A stretch of DNA of 64,000 bases, taken from Myxococcota bacterium. GTDB taxonomy: Bacteria; Myxococcota; B64-G9. Made by a program: the position numbers and the translations under genes. The DNA is taken from the NCBI GenBank assembly GCA_022710975.1, contig JAKLGA010000004.1, positions 62,001 through 126,000 on the forward strand, read 5' to 3'. The notes beneath the pieces were generated by a model. The model did not search any database. It worked only from the letters and a program-made list of their open reading frames with translations, and was not told the origin of the DNA. Shown one piece after another: positions 16,553 through 25,927 of the stretch (its first letter is position 1; each line of letters begins with the position of its first letter).

Positions 16553-17372
16553 CGAGCCCTCCTCTCCGTCCGCGCTCCAGATGTTCGGTGGTGAAGAGAT
16601 CATCTTGGATTTCGAGGTCGGTTGTCGCTGACTCAATCACGACGTCGGTACGATGCAGGTTCTGGTTGTTCGTTATGCTCAAGTGTGTCGGCAACCAGAG
16701 GTGTAATCCCGGGTCAATCTCCCTGGGCTCGCTGGCCAGAAGGGTCTTCAGGAGTTTCCCCTGATGGTCGTAGAACTCGACTTTCGTGATGTACTGCATG
16801 TTCTTCCCCACCCAACTCAGGGTCCGGCCGTACCAACTCATGCCGGCGGCTCGTTTGGGGGTCGTCTCGACTACCAATGTCTCGCCCTCGGGCAGTGTCT
16901 CTGTACGAACCACTCTGTGGAGAAAGAGTTCATCGCAGGGGAAGAACAGGTCGACGTAGAATAGGTCGCTGCCGACGATGGAATCCATGAACTCATCGGC
17001 CGCAAGAGGGCGAGCTCGCTGGAAAAGTGGCGAGTAGCTCCAGATGTTCTGCTGGCTCCATTGTTCCTGGATTGCCAGTAGACTGGTGCCCCTCATCTCG
17101 CTTGGAGCGATGAAGGCCAGCAGGCGGCGTTGGTGGATGCCTGCCGAATCGTTCTTGTTGAAGAACACGAACTTCATCGACTTCGTGCCACCGGTCGCAT
17201 CCGTGGTATTCAGCACCCCGTTCGCGCGAAGGTTGGTCGCACGAAAGGCGGGCTGTAACCTCTCGATGAGTGAATTGGGCGGACCCTCAGATTGCGGTGT
17301 TTTCCTGCTATCACACGGCGTCGCGCAGAGGAGCGACACCATCGCTACAATGCCTTTGGTCATTAATGTCAA
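16536..17372 (-). CDS. LolA-like outer-membrane lipoprotein-sorting protein
   Basis: A 278-residue exported protein with a short hydrophobic N-terminus ending in a cysteine (MVSLLCATPCDS), perhaps a lipoprotein signal; a second Met at 17363 could be the start. The body matches the LolA-like domain often encoded beside RND exporters: LLAFIAPSEMRGTSLL, QNIWSYSPLFQRARPLA, a middle 'F..DL' segment, YITKVEFYDHQGKLLKTL and a final set of beta strands. Members bind lipids in a half-barrel and carry cargo across the periplasm. It lies 61 bp after the small lipoprotein gene and overlaps the radical SAM start, so it belongs to the efflux operon. Confidence 0.65.
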   Translation of the reverse strand: MTLMTKGIVAMVSLLCATPCDSRKTPQSEGPPNSLIERLQPAFRATNLRANGVLNTTDATGGTKSMKFVFFNKNDSAGIHQRRLLAFIAPSEMRGTSLLAIQEQWSQQNIWSYSPLFQRARPLAADEFMDSIVGSDLFYVDLFFPCDELFLHRVVRTETLPEGETLVVETTPKRAAGMSWYGRTLSWVGKNMQYITKVEFYDHQGKLLKTLLASEPREIDPGLHLWLPTHLSITNNQNLHRTDVVIESATTDLEIQDDLFTTEHLERGRRGGLDAPSE

Positions 17373-17433
17373 GCGCCACCTCCATTCCTGCGCTCGAGAG
17401 ATCGGCCCCTATCAGCAGATAGCGAGAGTTGGA

Positions 17434-17826
17434 TCACAGGCGCGCTCCCCTCTCAGGCTCGAGGATCGGGACAACCCCTTCCTCGCAGAGGAGTGGATTT
17501 CCTCGATTCGCCTCAGAAAGGAAAACTCCCTGGCTGTCGAACTCGAGGACGCGCACGACCCTGGCGCCTAAGCAGTAGACCCATCGCTCTGTCCACAGGC
17601 GGGTGCGCCAGCGAGTGGTCGGCGGCCCCTGCTTGGCGATAGTCGAGCGCTGGTCCGCAGACACGCTGGCAGATAGGTCCACTCCGGGGAGTTGTGCCCA
17701 ACCATCCGGAATGCGGTGGGGCTGACTCACGCAACCCATGGCTGATCCAAGGTTGACCCATAGGCAGGTCGCGAAAATGAGCCCAAGCAGGAATCGCCCT
17801 GGAAGATGCTTCCGATCCTGAATCAC
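17434..17826 (-). CDS. Small putative lipoprotein
   Basis: A 130-residue exported protein. The GTG start at 17826 overlaps the stop codon of the RND-TolC fusion gene (GTGA), so its translation is coupled to the pump. A hydrophobic signal segment (FLLGLIFATCLWVNL) is followed by GSAMGCVS, a plausible lipobox. The mature part has several Trp and Arg residues and two further cysteines (YCLG and LLCEE). No family is recognised. Its position suggests an accessory or periplasmic partner of the pump. Confidence 0.5.
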   Translation of the reverse strand: MIQDRKHLPGRFLLGLIFATCLWVNLGSAMGCVSQPHRIPDGWAQLPGVDLSASVSADQRSTIAKQGPPTTRWRTRLWTERWVYCLGARVVRVLEFDSQGVFLSEANRGNPLLCEEGVVPILEPERGARL

Positions 17827-20800
17827 GGCGCCTCCGTAACTCCCCCTCGGCCGACCGAGCGCAAGTAGGCGAGGCGTTTCAATCCGAAATCGCTTTGAGC
17901 GTCGGTATGCCTGTCGGTCGCCTGCCGATGCTGCACCTGCGCCTCGAGGACCTTGGAGAGCGTCTCCAGTCCGTTCTCATACTTGTCCGACGCCTCGCTG
18001 AGGTTCACTTCGGCCTGCGTCACACTAATCCCCGCGACCTGGTACTCCAACCAGGCCGCATCGAGGGCGTCCCAACTTTTTTGAGCGTCGAGGGCCAAGA
18101 GCTCTTGCGTAGAAGCCAAGCGCTGCTCGGCGATCTCCTCCTCTTCCTCCTGGGCGGCTAGAGAGTGAAGGCCTTCCCAGATTCCCGAGATTGGGATGCT
18201 TGCCATCCCGAACCCCAGCACATTGTTGGTGGCCCCCAGACCAGCCACGTCGTAACGCATCAGGACAGTGCCCACCGAAACCGTGGGTAGCATTTCGCCG
18301 AGCTTGAGCGAGGTCTGCAGGCGCGCGGCCGCGACACCCAACTGCAGCAAGGCTGTCTCGGGCCGGCGCTCAACAGCGGCCAAACGCTCGTCGGCGAGCG
18401 CGGCCGGGTCTTCAACCGCGGCAAGAGTGTCTGTGAGTATCAGGTGGGTCCCCTTGGGCAGCCTCAAGTGGCGGCGCAGATCCTCCGTGGCCAGCGCAAT
18501 GCCGTTCTCGAGTCGGCGCCGATCCACCTCGAGCTGGCGGCGCTGAAGGGCGACCTTCAGCTCGTCATTGCGGGTGATCAGGCCGGAGGCGACCGCGTCG
18601 CGGGCCTCCCGCTCAAGCGCTTCCAGCAGGGAATCGGCGCTGTCGAGAGTCTTCAGCTTCTCGTTTAGGCTCACGATGCGCCAGTACTTCTCTTCGCTCT
18701 CGGCCACAGCGTCGCGGCGGGCGAGTCCGACCTTCCTCCGGGCCGCCTCTACGCCGAGCTCCGCCAGGCGGTTGCCGTTCAGGATGCGTCCGCCGGCGTA
18801 GACAGGCTGGACCGCGGTCAAGCTGAGCATGTAGGCGTTGTCAGCGGCCTCAATGCTTCCTGGCGGCATGTAGGCGAACTCTGTAGCAGTAGGGAGGTTC
18901 GCGGGGTTTCCGTCGTACACCGGAAGATTGCCACCCGGGGTGTGGATCTTCAGCAGCGAGTCCAGAGCGGCGAAACCGGCGATCGAGGCGGAGACCTGGG
19001 GAAAGTATTTTGTGAACACCGCTGCGCTGGTCTCGCGGGCGGCCTCCACCACGTGCTCCGCCTCGCGCACCTGGGCGTTCTGCTCGACAGTGAGGGTACG
19101 ACATTCCTCCAGCGAAAGGCGCATGCCCTGCGCCTGAGCGAGAGCGGGGCTCAGCACCAGGAAAAGGAGGAGGCCGACCGCCGCGGTCCTTCCTCCCAGA
19201 GGCTGGCTGGCCTTGGTGTCCTTCTCTGTGCCCGCTACCAATGAGTAGGCCACGGGCAGGACGAACAGGGTCAGAAGCATGCCGAACAGCAGTCCGAAGC
19301 AAGTCACCGTTCCAAGAGGTCCCCACAACGTCGACCGGCTGAGGATCATGGGCACGACCCCGACCGCGGCAGCCATTGAGGTCAGGTAGATGGGTCGCAT
19401 GCGCCGCTTGCCCGCGGCCAGCCCAGCCTCCCTGGCCCCCAACCCCTGGTCGCGCCGCAGTTCCTCTGCGTAGGTGACCAGGATGATGCCGTTACGCACG
19501 ACAATGCCCAGCAGACCGATGATGCCAATGAAGGCGGTCAGCCCGAACGGATAGCCCATGATCAATAGGCCCAAGAACGCACCTGGCAGGCTCAATGGCA
19601 TCGCCAGCATGGTGACCAGCACCCGACGGAAGCGCTGGAACTGACACAGCAGCACGAGAAAAATGAGCACGATGCTTACGACCATCGAGATCGTCATGGG
19701 AGTGAAGACTCTCCCGGCCAGTTCCTTCTGGCCGCCATACTCGAGCCGCACCCCTGCCAGGTCGAGGGTCTTCACGTACTGCTCGACCTGTTTCTGCACT
19801 TCAGACGCCAGCACCCCCATGCCAACGTCCATGCTCACAGTCAGCGTCTGAACCCCGTTGCGCCGGACGATGGCACCTTCGTTCCAGGCAGGACGCAAAG
19901 ACGCGAGCTGTTCCAGAGGCACCGCAACCGCCGTGACCGCCGACGAGACGTACTGCTGGCTCAATCCCTCGATGCTGGTCGCGGCTTCCGAAACGTCCTG
20001 CAACAGTATGCGTATCGGGTACTCGTCCTCCCAGAGGGTGCCTACCGGAAAACCCTGCGAGCCCAGAGCCAGCGACATCTGCAGCATCGCTGGCGGAATG
20101 CCCAGCCGGGCGCATGCGTCCGCGTCAGGCACCACGTCGATGGTCGGCAGCGCGTCCTCGTAGTCGTCGCGGACCCATGTGGTTCCCGGGATCGATTGCG
20201 CATGGACCTTGATCTTAGCCGCAATGTCCTTGAGCGCCGCGAGGTCCGCCCCCGACAGGCGAACTTCGATGGGATTACCGAGGCTCAGCTCCAGTTGCCT
20301 CCACTGCACCCAGGCCTCGGGGAAGGCTCCGCTCAGCCGTGTCTGGGAGTCACGCAACACCTCCACGGTCGCCTCCGCGTCCACGGTGTTGACCAGCAGT
20401 TGGCCGTAGTTTCGAGCCGGCATATGGGGCGCATAGGCCGTATGGAATCGCGGCGAGCTCTGCCCTACGAAGGCGGTGACATTCATCACTCGCTTGTCAC
20501 CAAGCAGTTCCGCTTCCAGGCGACGGATGACAGCGTCGGTCTGCTTCAGGCTGCGCCCGTTGGGCAGGTAGACTTCCACTGCGAACTGGTTCCGATCCAC
20601 CTTGGGGAACATCTGCTGCGGTAGAGCGGCGGCGATGACCAGCGCCACCAGCACCGCGGCGGCGCCCACCACCAACGTGAGCCCGCGGTGACGGAAGGCA
20701 GCTTCGAGGCTGCGATCGAATACTCCCTGTAGGCGGTCCAATATCGAGCGACGCTTTCCGTTGCGGTGCAGGCCCCGCCGAATGAATTGCCAGTTCATGA

Positions 20801-22271
20801 CTGGGATCAGCAGCACTGCGACCGCCATGCTGGTCACCAGTGCCACCGCGATGGTCAGCGGCAAGCTGCCCACGAAGTCCCCCTCCATTCCGGTGAGGAA
20901 CAGCGTCAGAGGGGAGTAGGAGAGGATGATGGCGACGGTGGCAGTGAAGACCGGCACCGCCAATTCGCGTGCGCTCTTCCAGGCGGCGGTCCAGGGGTCC
21001 AGGCCCCGGTCAAGCTTGTCCACGTGGTCGTCGATGACCACGATGGCGTTGTCCACCACCATGCCCAATACCACGATGAGCCCGGCCAGCGAGACGGTCT
21101 GGAGCTGGACCCCGAGGGCATTGAGCACACCGAGCGTGATGGCGATGGACAGCGGAATGCTGATGGCGGCCACCGCTGCCACCCGGACAGGCAGCAGCAG
21201 CATGGTCACCAGGATCACGGCGGCGATGGCCAGGCCGAAATCGCGCAGAAAATGCCCCACTGATGTCCGAACCACCTGGGGCTGGTCGGCGACTCGCGTG
21301 ATGGTTACTCCCGGGGGCAGCTCGCGGCGGGTTGCATCAAGGGCACGTTCGACCTGATCCCCAAAGCGTGTGATGTCGTGACCCGACTGCATCTCGATGG
21401 ACAGCACCATGGCGGTCTTGCCGTCGAAACGCACGTAGGCATCGTCGTGTCCGTATTCCCGCTTGATCTCCGCCACGTCCTTCAATCGAACGAGCTGACC
21501 GGTCGGAATGGACAGCAGGATGGTGTCGCCAAGCTCGGCCTCGGAGCGCAGTGCCTTGCTGACGTGAATCGGAATCTCCAGCTCGTCCGTGTCCAGACGG
21601 GCCGGAGCAGGTGCTCCACCGAGCCCTTGCAGGGAAGCCCACACCATGGCTGGGCGGATTCCGTAGCGTGCAAGACGCTCTCGTGAGATAGTGACGCGAA
21701 TGACCTCCTGCTGGGCGCCATAGGTGCGCAGCTTGGAGGTGGCATCGATTCTTCTCAGATGGGACTGAAGCACCTCGATGTACTTCTCGAGATCCCTGGG
21801 GCTCCGCCCCTCGGCCACCACAGTGAAGAGCAGGGCGCTGGTGTCACCGAAGTCATTGTTACCGATGAGCGCCAGCACCTGTCCCGGAAGTTTCTGTGCC
21901 TTCAGCTCGTTCAGGCCGTGGCGGAGCTTGGCCCAGAAGGCAGGGGCCTCCTGCCCCTTGATCTCGCCACCCAACTCGACGAACACCACCACCTGGCCTT
22001 CCTTCGAGACAGAGTAGGTCTTCTTCTTGTCGACCTCGTTGAAGCTGAACAGGAAGTCCTCGACCGGCCGGGTGAGCCGCTCCTCAACTTCCTTCGAGGT
22101 GGCGCCGGGCATCACCCCCACGACGATCCCCTGGCGAATGGTGAAGTCAGGAAACTCCTGCCGTTGCATTGTCATGAGGGAATAGCCACCGAACCCGACC
22201 AGAATCGCGCAAATAGTGACGACGATTCGCCACTGCTCCATCCCGCGCTCGATGATGCTCTTGGATTGCAT
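17823..22271 (-). CDS. RND efflux permease fused to a TolC-like outer-membrane factor
   Basis: A 1482-residue fusion. Residues 1 to about 1010 are an AcrB/CusA-type RND pump: an N-terminal helix, large periplasmic loops, a helix block with VDNAIVVIDDHVDKLDRG (the RND motif with acidic residues for proton transfer), a second periplasmic half, and final helices ending near VAYSLVAG. After a short linker comes a hydrophobic segment ending SPALAQA-QG (about residues 1028-1046) that looks exactly like a Sec signal peptide, then about 435 residues of TolC/OMF sequence (LSLEECRTLTVEQNAQVREAE, later YENGLETLSKVLEAQVQ and DAQSDF). ATG 22271 is four bases after the adaptor gene. Signal peptidase could release the outer-membrane part from the pump. 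A lost stop codon between two genes is the alternative. Confidence 0.85.
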   Translation of the reverse strand: MQSKSIIERGMEQWRIVVTICAILVGFGGYSLMTMQRQEFPDFTIRQGIVVGVMPGATSKEVEERLTRPVEDFLFSFNEVDKKKTYSVSKEGQVVVFVELGGEIKGQEAPAFWAKLRHGLNELKAQKLPGQVLALIGNNDFGDTSALLFTVVAEGRSPRDLEKYIEVLQSHLRRIDATSKLRTYGAQQEVIRVTISRERLARYGIRPAMVWASLQGLGGAPAPARLDTDELEIPIHVSKALRSEAELGDTILLSIPTGQLVRLKDVAEIKREYGHDDAYVRFDGKTAMVLSIEMQSGHDITRFGDQVERALDATRRELPPGVTITRVADQPQVVRTSVGHFLRDFGLAIAAVILVTMLLLPVRVAAVAAISIPLSIAITLGVLNALGVQLQTVSLAGLIVVLGMVVDNAIVVIDDHVDKLDRGLDPWTAAWKSARELAVPVFTATVAIILSYSPLTLFLTGMEGDFVGSLPLTIAVALVTSMAVAVLLIPVMNWQFIRRGLHRNGKRRSILDRLQGVFDRSLEAAFRHRGLTLVVGAAAVLVALVIAAALPQQMFPKVDRNQFAVEVYLPNGRSLKQTDAVIRRLEAELLGDKRVMNVTAFVGQSSPRFHTAYAPHMPARNYGQLLVNTVDAEATVEVLRDSQTRLSGAFPEAWVQWRQLELSLGNPIEVRLSGADLAALKDIAAKIKVHAQSIPGTTWVRDDYEDALPTIDVVPDADACARLGIPPAMLQMSLALGSQGFPVGTLWEDEYPIRILLQDVSEAATSIEGLSQQYVSSAVTAVAVPLEQLASLRPAWNEGAIVRRNGVQTLTVSMDVGMGVLASEVQKQVEQYVKTLDLAGVRLEYGGQKELAGRVFTPMTISMVVSIVLIFLVLLCQFQRFRRVLVTMLAMPLSLPGAFLGLLIMGYPFGLTAFIGIIGLLGIVVRNGIILVTYAEELRRDQGLGAREAGLAAGKRRMRPIYLTSMAAAVGVVPMILSRSTLWGPLGTVTCFGLLFGMLLTLFVLPVAYSLVAGTEKDTKASQPLGGRTAAVGLLLFLVLSPALAQAQGMRLSLEECRTLTVEQNAQVREAEHVVEAARETSAAVFTKYFPQVSASIAGFAALDSLLKIHTPGGNLPVYDGNPANLPTATEFAYMPPGSIEAADNAYMLSLTAVQPVYAGGRILNGNRLAELGVEAARRKVGLARRDAVAESEEKYWRIVSLNEKLKTLDSADSLLEALEREARDAVASGLITRNDELKVALQRRQLEVDRRRLENGIALATEDLRRHLRLPKGTHLILTDTLAAVEDPAALADERLAAVERRPETALLQLGVAAARLQTSLKLGEMLPTVSVGTVLMRYDVAGLGATNNVLGFGMASIPISGIWEGLHSLAAQEEEEEIAEQRLASTQELLALDAQKSWDALDAAWLEYQVAGISVTQAEVNLSEASDKYENGLETLSKVLEAQVQHRQATDRHTDAQSDFGLKRLAYLRSVGRGGVTEAP

Positions 22272-22275
22272 GCGC

Positions 22276-23331
22276 CTAGTCCGCCTTCGAGGGTTGGCCC
22301 GCGAGGCGCACCGAAAGCCCGTTGGACAGCATGGGGGTGCCCGAAGTGACGACCCACTCTCCTGCGGTGACCCCCTTCGAAACTGCCGTCCCTTCACCCA
22401 CGAAGCCCACGATCTCGACCCGCCGGCGCTCCAGTCGCTGGTCGTCGGACACGACGAAGACGCATGGTTTGCCCTGCTCATCGACACGGACCGCCTCGGG
22501 TGGCACTACCAGGCTGGCCGCACCACGCTCGACGCGCAGGCGCACGTCCACTACCATGCCCACCCTGAGTTCGCCCTCGGGGTTGGGGATGGCGGCCTTG
22601 ATCTCATAGGTTCGGGTCAACGGATCCGCCATTACCCCGAGGTCGCGAACCGTTGCTTCGTAGCTCTTGCCGAGCGCTGCCACGATCACTCGCACCGGAT
22701 CGCCTCGATGTACCCGCGCGATCTGGGTCTCGGGCACCGGAGCGGTGGCTAGCATGGTCTTGGTCTGCACGATCAGGAAGGCTGGCAGGCCCGGGGTAGC
22801 CGACATGCCCGGCTCTGCGGTGCGCCGGGCCACGATGCCCGCCTCCGGGGCGCGCAGCACGGTGTCCGCGAGGTTTTTCTGGGCGATGGAAAGGGCCAGT
22901 CGCGCCTGCTGCAGGCCCGCCTCCATCTCGACCCACTTGACCTCGGGCAGGGTCTTGTTGCGGTGCATGGGCAGAAGACGCCGGTAGGCATCCTCGGCCT
23001 GATCGGCCTTGGCTTGCGCCATGCCCATGGTGTCCCTGTAGATGCTCGGGTAGAGCCGCGCCAGAGGTTGGCCTCGAGTGACTGCTTCGCCTTCCTGGAC
23101 TAGCACCTGCCCGACGGTGCCAATTGTGGAGAAGCTCAAGGCGATTGTGCGTTCAGCCTCGAGGGTTCCGCTCAGGTGTAACTCGCGGGAGGCATCGGAC
23201 AGCGCCACCTCGGCGACTTTGACCGTGGGCGGCGGGAGGGGCAGGGGAGAGGGTTGCTCGCAGGCCACGAAAGAAGCCCCCAGCATCAGCCAGGAAATTG
23301 TCCAAGCGGAGTTTGCTTGCCAGAATCTCAT
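22276..23331 (-). CDS. RND periplasmic adaptor (membrane fusion) lipoprotein
   Basis: A 351-residue adaptor. ATG 23331 follows GGAGG and begins a signal with lipobox-like GASFVAC. The typical order is present: a first beta strand (VKVAEVALSD), a biotinyl-lipoyl half (GTVGQVLVQEGEAVTRGQPLARLY), an alpha-helical hairpin (about residues 105-160), the second lipoyl half (LRAPEAGIVARRTAEPG), a beta barrel and a membrane-proximal domain ending GEWVVTSGTPMLSNGLSVRL. It links the inner-membrane pump to the outer-membrane channel encoded by the next gene. It is the first gene downstream of a sigma54-type promoter and two operator dyads. Confidence 0.85.
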   Translation of the reverse strand: MRFWQANSAWTISWLMLGASFVACEQPSPLPLPPPTVKVAEVALSDASRELHLSGTLEAERTIALSFSTIGTVGQVLVQEGEAVTRGQPLARLYPSIYRDTMGMAQAKADQAEDAYRRLLPMHRNKTLPEVKWVEMEAGLQQARLALSIAQKNLADTVLRAPEAGIVARRTAEPGMSATPGLPAFLIVQTKTMLATAPVPETQIARVHRGDPVRVIVAALGKSYEATVRDLGVMADPLTRTYEIKAAIPNPEGELRVGMVVDVRLRVERGAASLVVPPEAVRVDEQGKPCVFVVSDDQRLERRRVEIVGFVGEGTAVSKGVTAGEWVVTSGTPMLSNGLSVRLAGQPSKAD

Positions 23332-23356
23332 TTGTTGACCTCCGCCGGCAGCCCTA

Positions 23357-23372
23357 AGCACGGACCGCGCCA
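23357..23372 (-). promoter_or_regulatory. Candidate sigma54 (-24/-12) promoter of the efflux operon
   Basis: On the minus strand the sequence reads TGGCGCGGTCCGTGCT. Against the consensus TGGCACGNNNNTTGCW it keeps the invariant GG and GC pairs at the correct 10-bp distance and matches 9 of 11 defined positions. The start of transcription would be near 23346, about 15 bases before the adaptor start codon. The divergent gene encodes a sigma54 activator and two operator dyads lie 117-200 bp upstream, as expected for enhancer binding. Not tested experimentally. Confidence 0.6.
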
Positions 23373-23488
23373 ATCTTCGGACTTGGCTCGTGTTCCCCGC
23401 TGAAGATTACGAAACGCTTATTATTACGATACGTTATGGAATCTGCGGGCGAAGTTTCTCGTCGGGATGCGAACTTCATGTACTACTA

Positions 23489-23506
23489 GATGCTAAATAA
23501 AGCATC
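23489..23506. promoter_or_regulatory. Operator/UAS dyad 1 (GATGCT-N6-AGCATC)
   Basis: A perfect inverted repeat with 6-bp arms GATGCT and AGCATC around an AT-only spacer. An identical-arm dyad lies 51 bp away (centre to centre, about five helical turns). The size, symmetry and position upstream of a -24/-12 promoter fit an enhancer site for the neighbouring activator. Confidence 0.65.
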
Positions 23507-23539
23507 ATGGGGCGAAATATCGTTTGCTGCATCCGTCGA

Positions 23540-23557
23540 GATGCTGTATTTAGCATC
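23540..23557. promoter_or_regulatory. Operator/UAS dyad 2 (GATGCT-N6-AGCATC)
   Basis: The same arms as dyad 1 with a different spacer (gtattt), so the arms are conserved while the spacer is not. The site ends one base before the preferred ATG of the activator gene and takes the place of its ribosome-binding site. Binding there could therefore also repress the activator's own expression. Confidence 0.65.
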
Positions 23558-23558
23558 C

Positions 23559-25136
<1,578 letters not shown>

Positions 25137-25168
25137 GTAGCCCCGGCCGTGCGGACGCAGCCGGCTCC

Positions 25169-25750
25169 CTACTTGCCCCTAGCCAGGAAGCCCTCGAGCA
25201 CCATCTGGAGGAGCGCGTCGAGCTGCTCCTTCTTGGCCCTCGGGTTGCGCGTGTACACCGTGCCCTGGTCGAAGCCGTGCAGGCAGTTGCTCAACATCTT
25301 GGCTGCCGCGTCCGGATTAGCCACCGTGAGCTTGCCGTTCGCGTTGCCCTGCCTGAGGACGCTCGCGTAGAGATCCTGCTCGGCCCCGCGGAGGACGGGG
25401 ATCACCTCCCGGGCGATGGGCTCGATGTCGAGCGCGGTCTCCAGGCTCCAGGTCAAGGGCCCGCCCTCGCGCGACAGGAACTCGGCGCGGGCGCGCAGGA
25501 TGGCCCTGAGCTTGGTTGCGGGGTCCGCGGTGTGCTCGGCAGCGCGCTCCAGGGCTGTCATCATCCTCGTCCCCTCGCGCATGATCAGGGCGCGGACCAT
25601 GTCCTGCTTGTTGGCGAAGTAGTGGTAGATGGCGCTCTTGGTGAGCCCGACCCGCTTGCCGACCCCCTCCAGGGTCACCCGGTGGGAGCCCTGCTTGCCG
25701 ATGATGTCCAGGGCCGCATCCAGGATTTGCTCTGCACGGACTTCGCTCAT
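25169..25750 (-). CDS. TetR-family transcriptional regulator
   Basis: A 193-residue protein with the TetR N-terminal DNA-binding domain: ILDAALDIIGKQGSHRVTLEGVGKRVGLTKSAIYHYFANKQDMV, here visible as helix 1, the turn and the recognition helix ending SAIYHYFANK. The C-terminal helical domain would bind a small ligand. It converges on the sigma54 activator gene (33 bp between the stops) and is divergent from the FGE-fold gene at 25928, so either could be a target; its closeness to an efflux operon suggests sensing of a toxic compound. Confidence 0.8.
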   Translation of the reverse strand: MSEVRAEQILDAALDIIGKQGSHRVTLEGVGKRVGLTKSAIYHYFANKQDMVRALIMREGTRMMTALERAAEHTADPATKLRAILRARAEFLSREGGPLTWSLETALDIEPIAREVIPVLRGAEQDLYASVLRQGNANGKLTVANPDAAAKMLSNCLHGFDQGTVYTRNPRAKKEQLDALLQMVLEGFLARGK

Positions 25751-25927
25751 GTTTCTAGCCTCCCGGCTTGGACGGCCGTTTGAACAAAGTATCCAGTTGT
25801 TCGAAGAAGTTCAAGGGCCGGCACGAGACGGGGCTGAAGCCGGCGCCTTTCCAGGAAGGCGCCCAGCCTCTTCGGCGTGTCCCCATGGTACGCTCGGTTG
25901 GTCGTCATCCACGAGGAGGCAAGTGAG

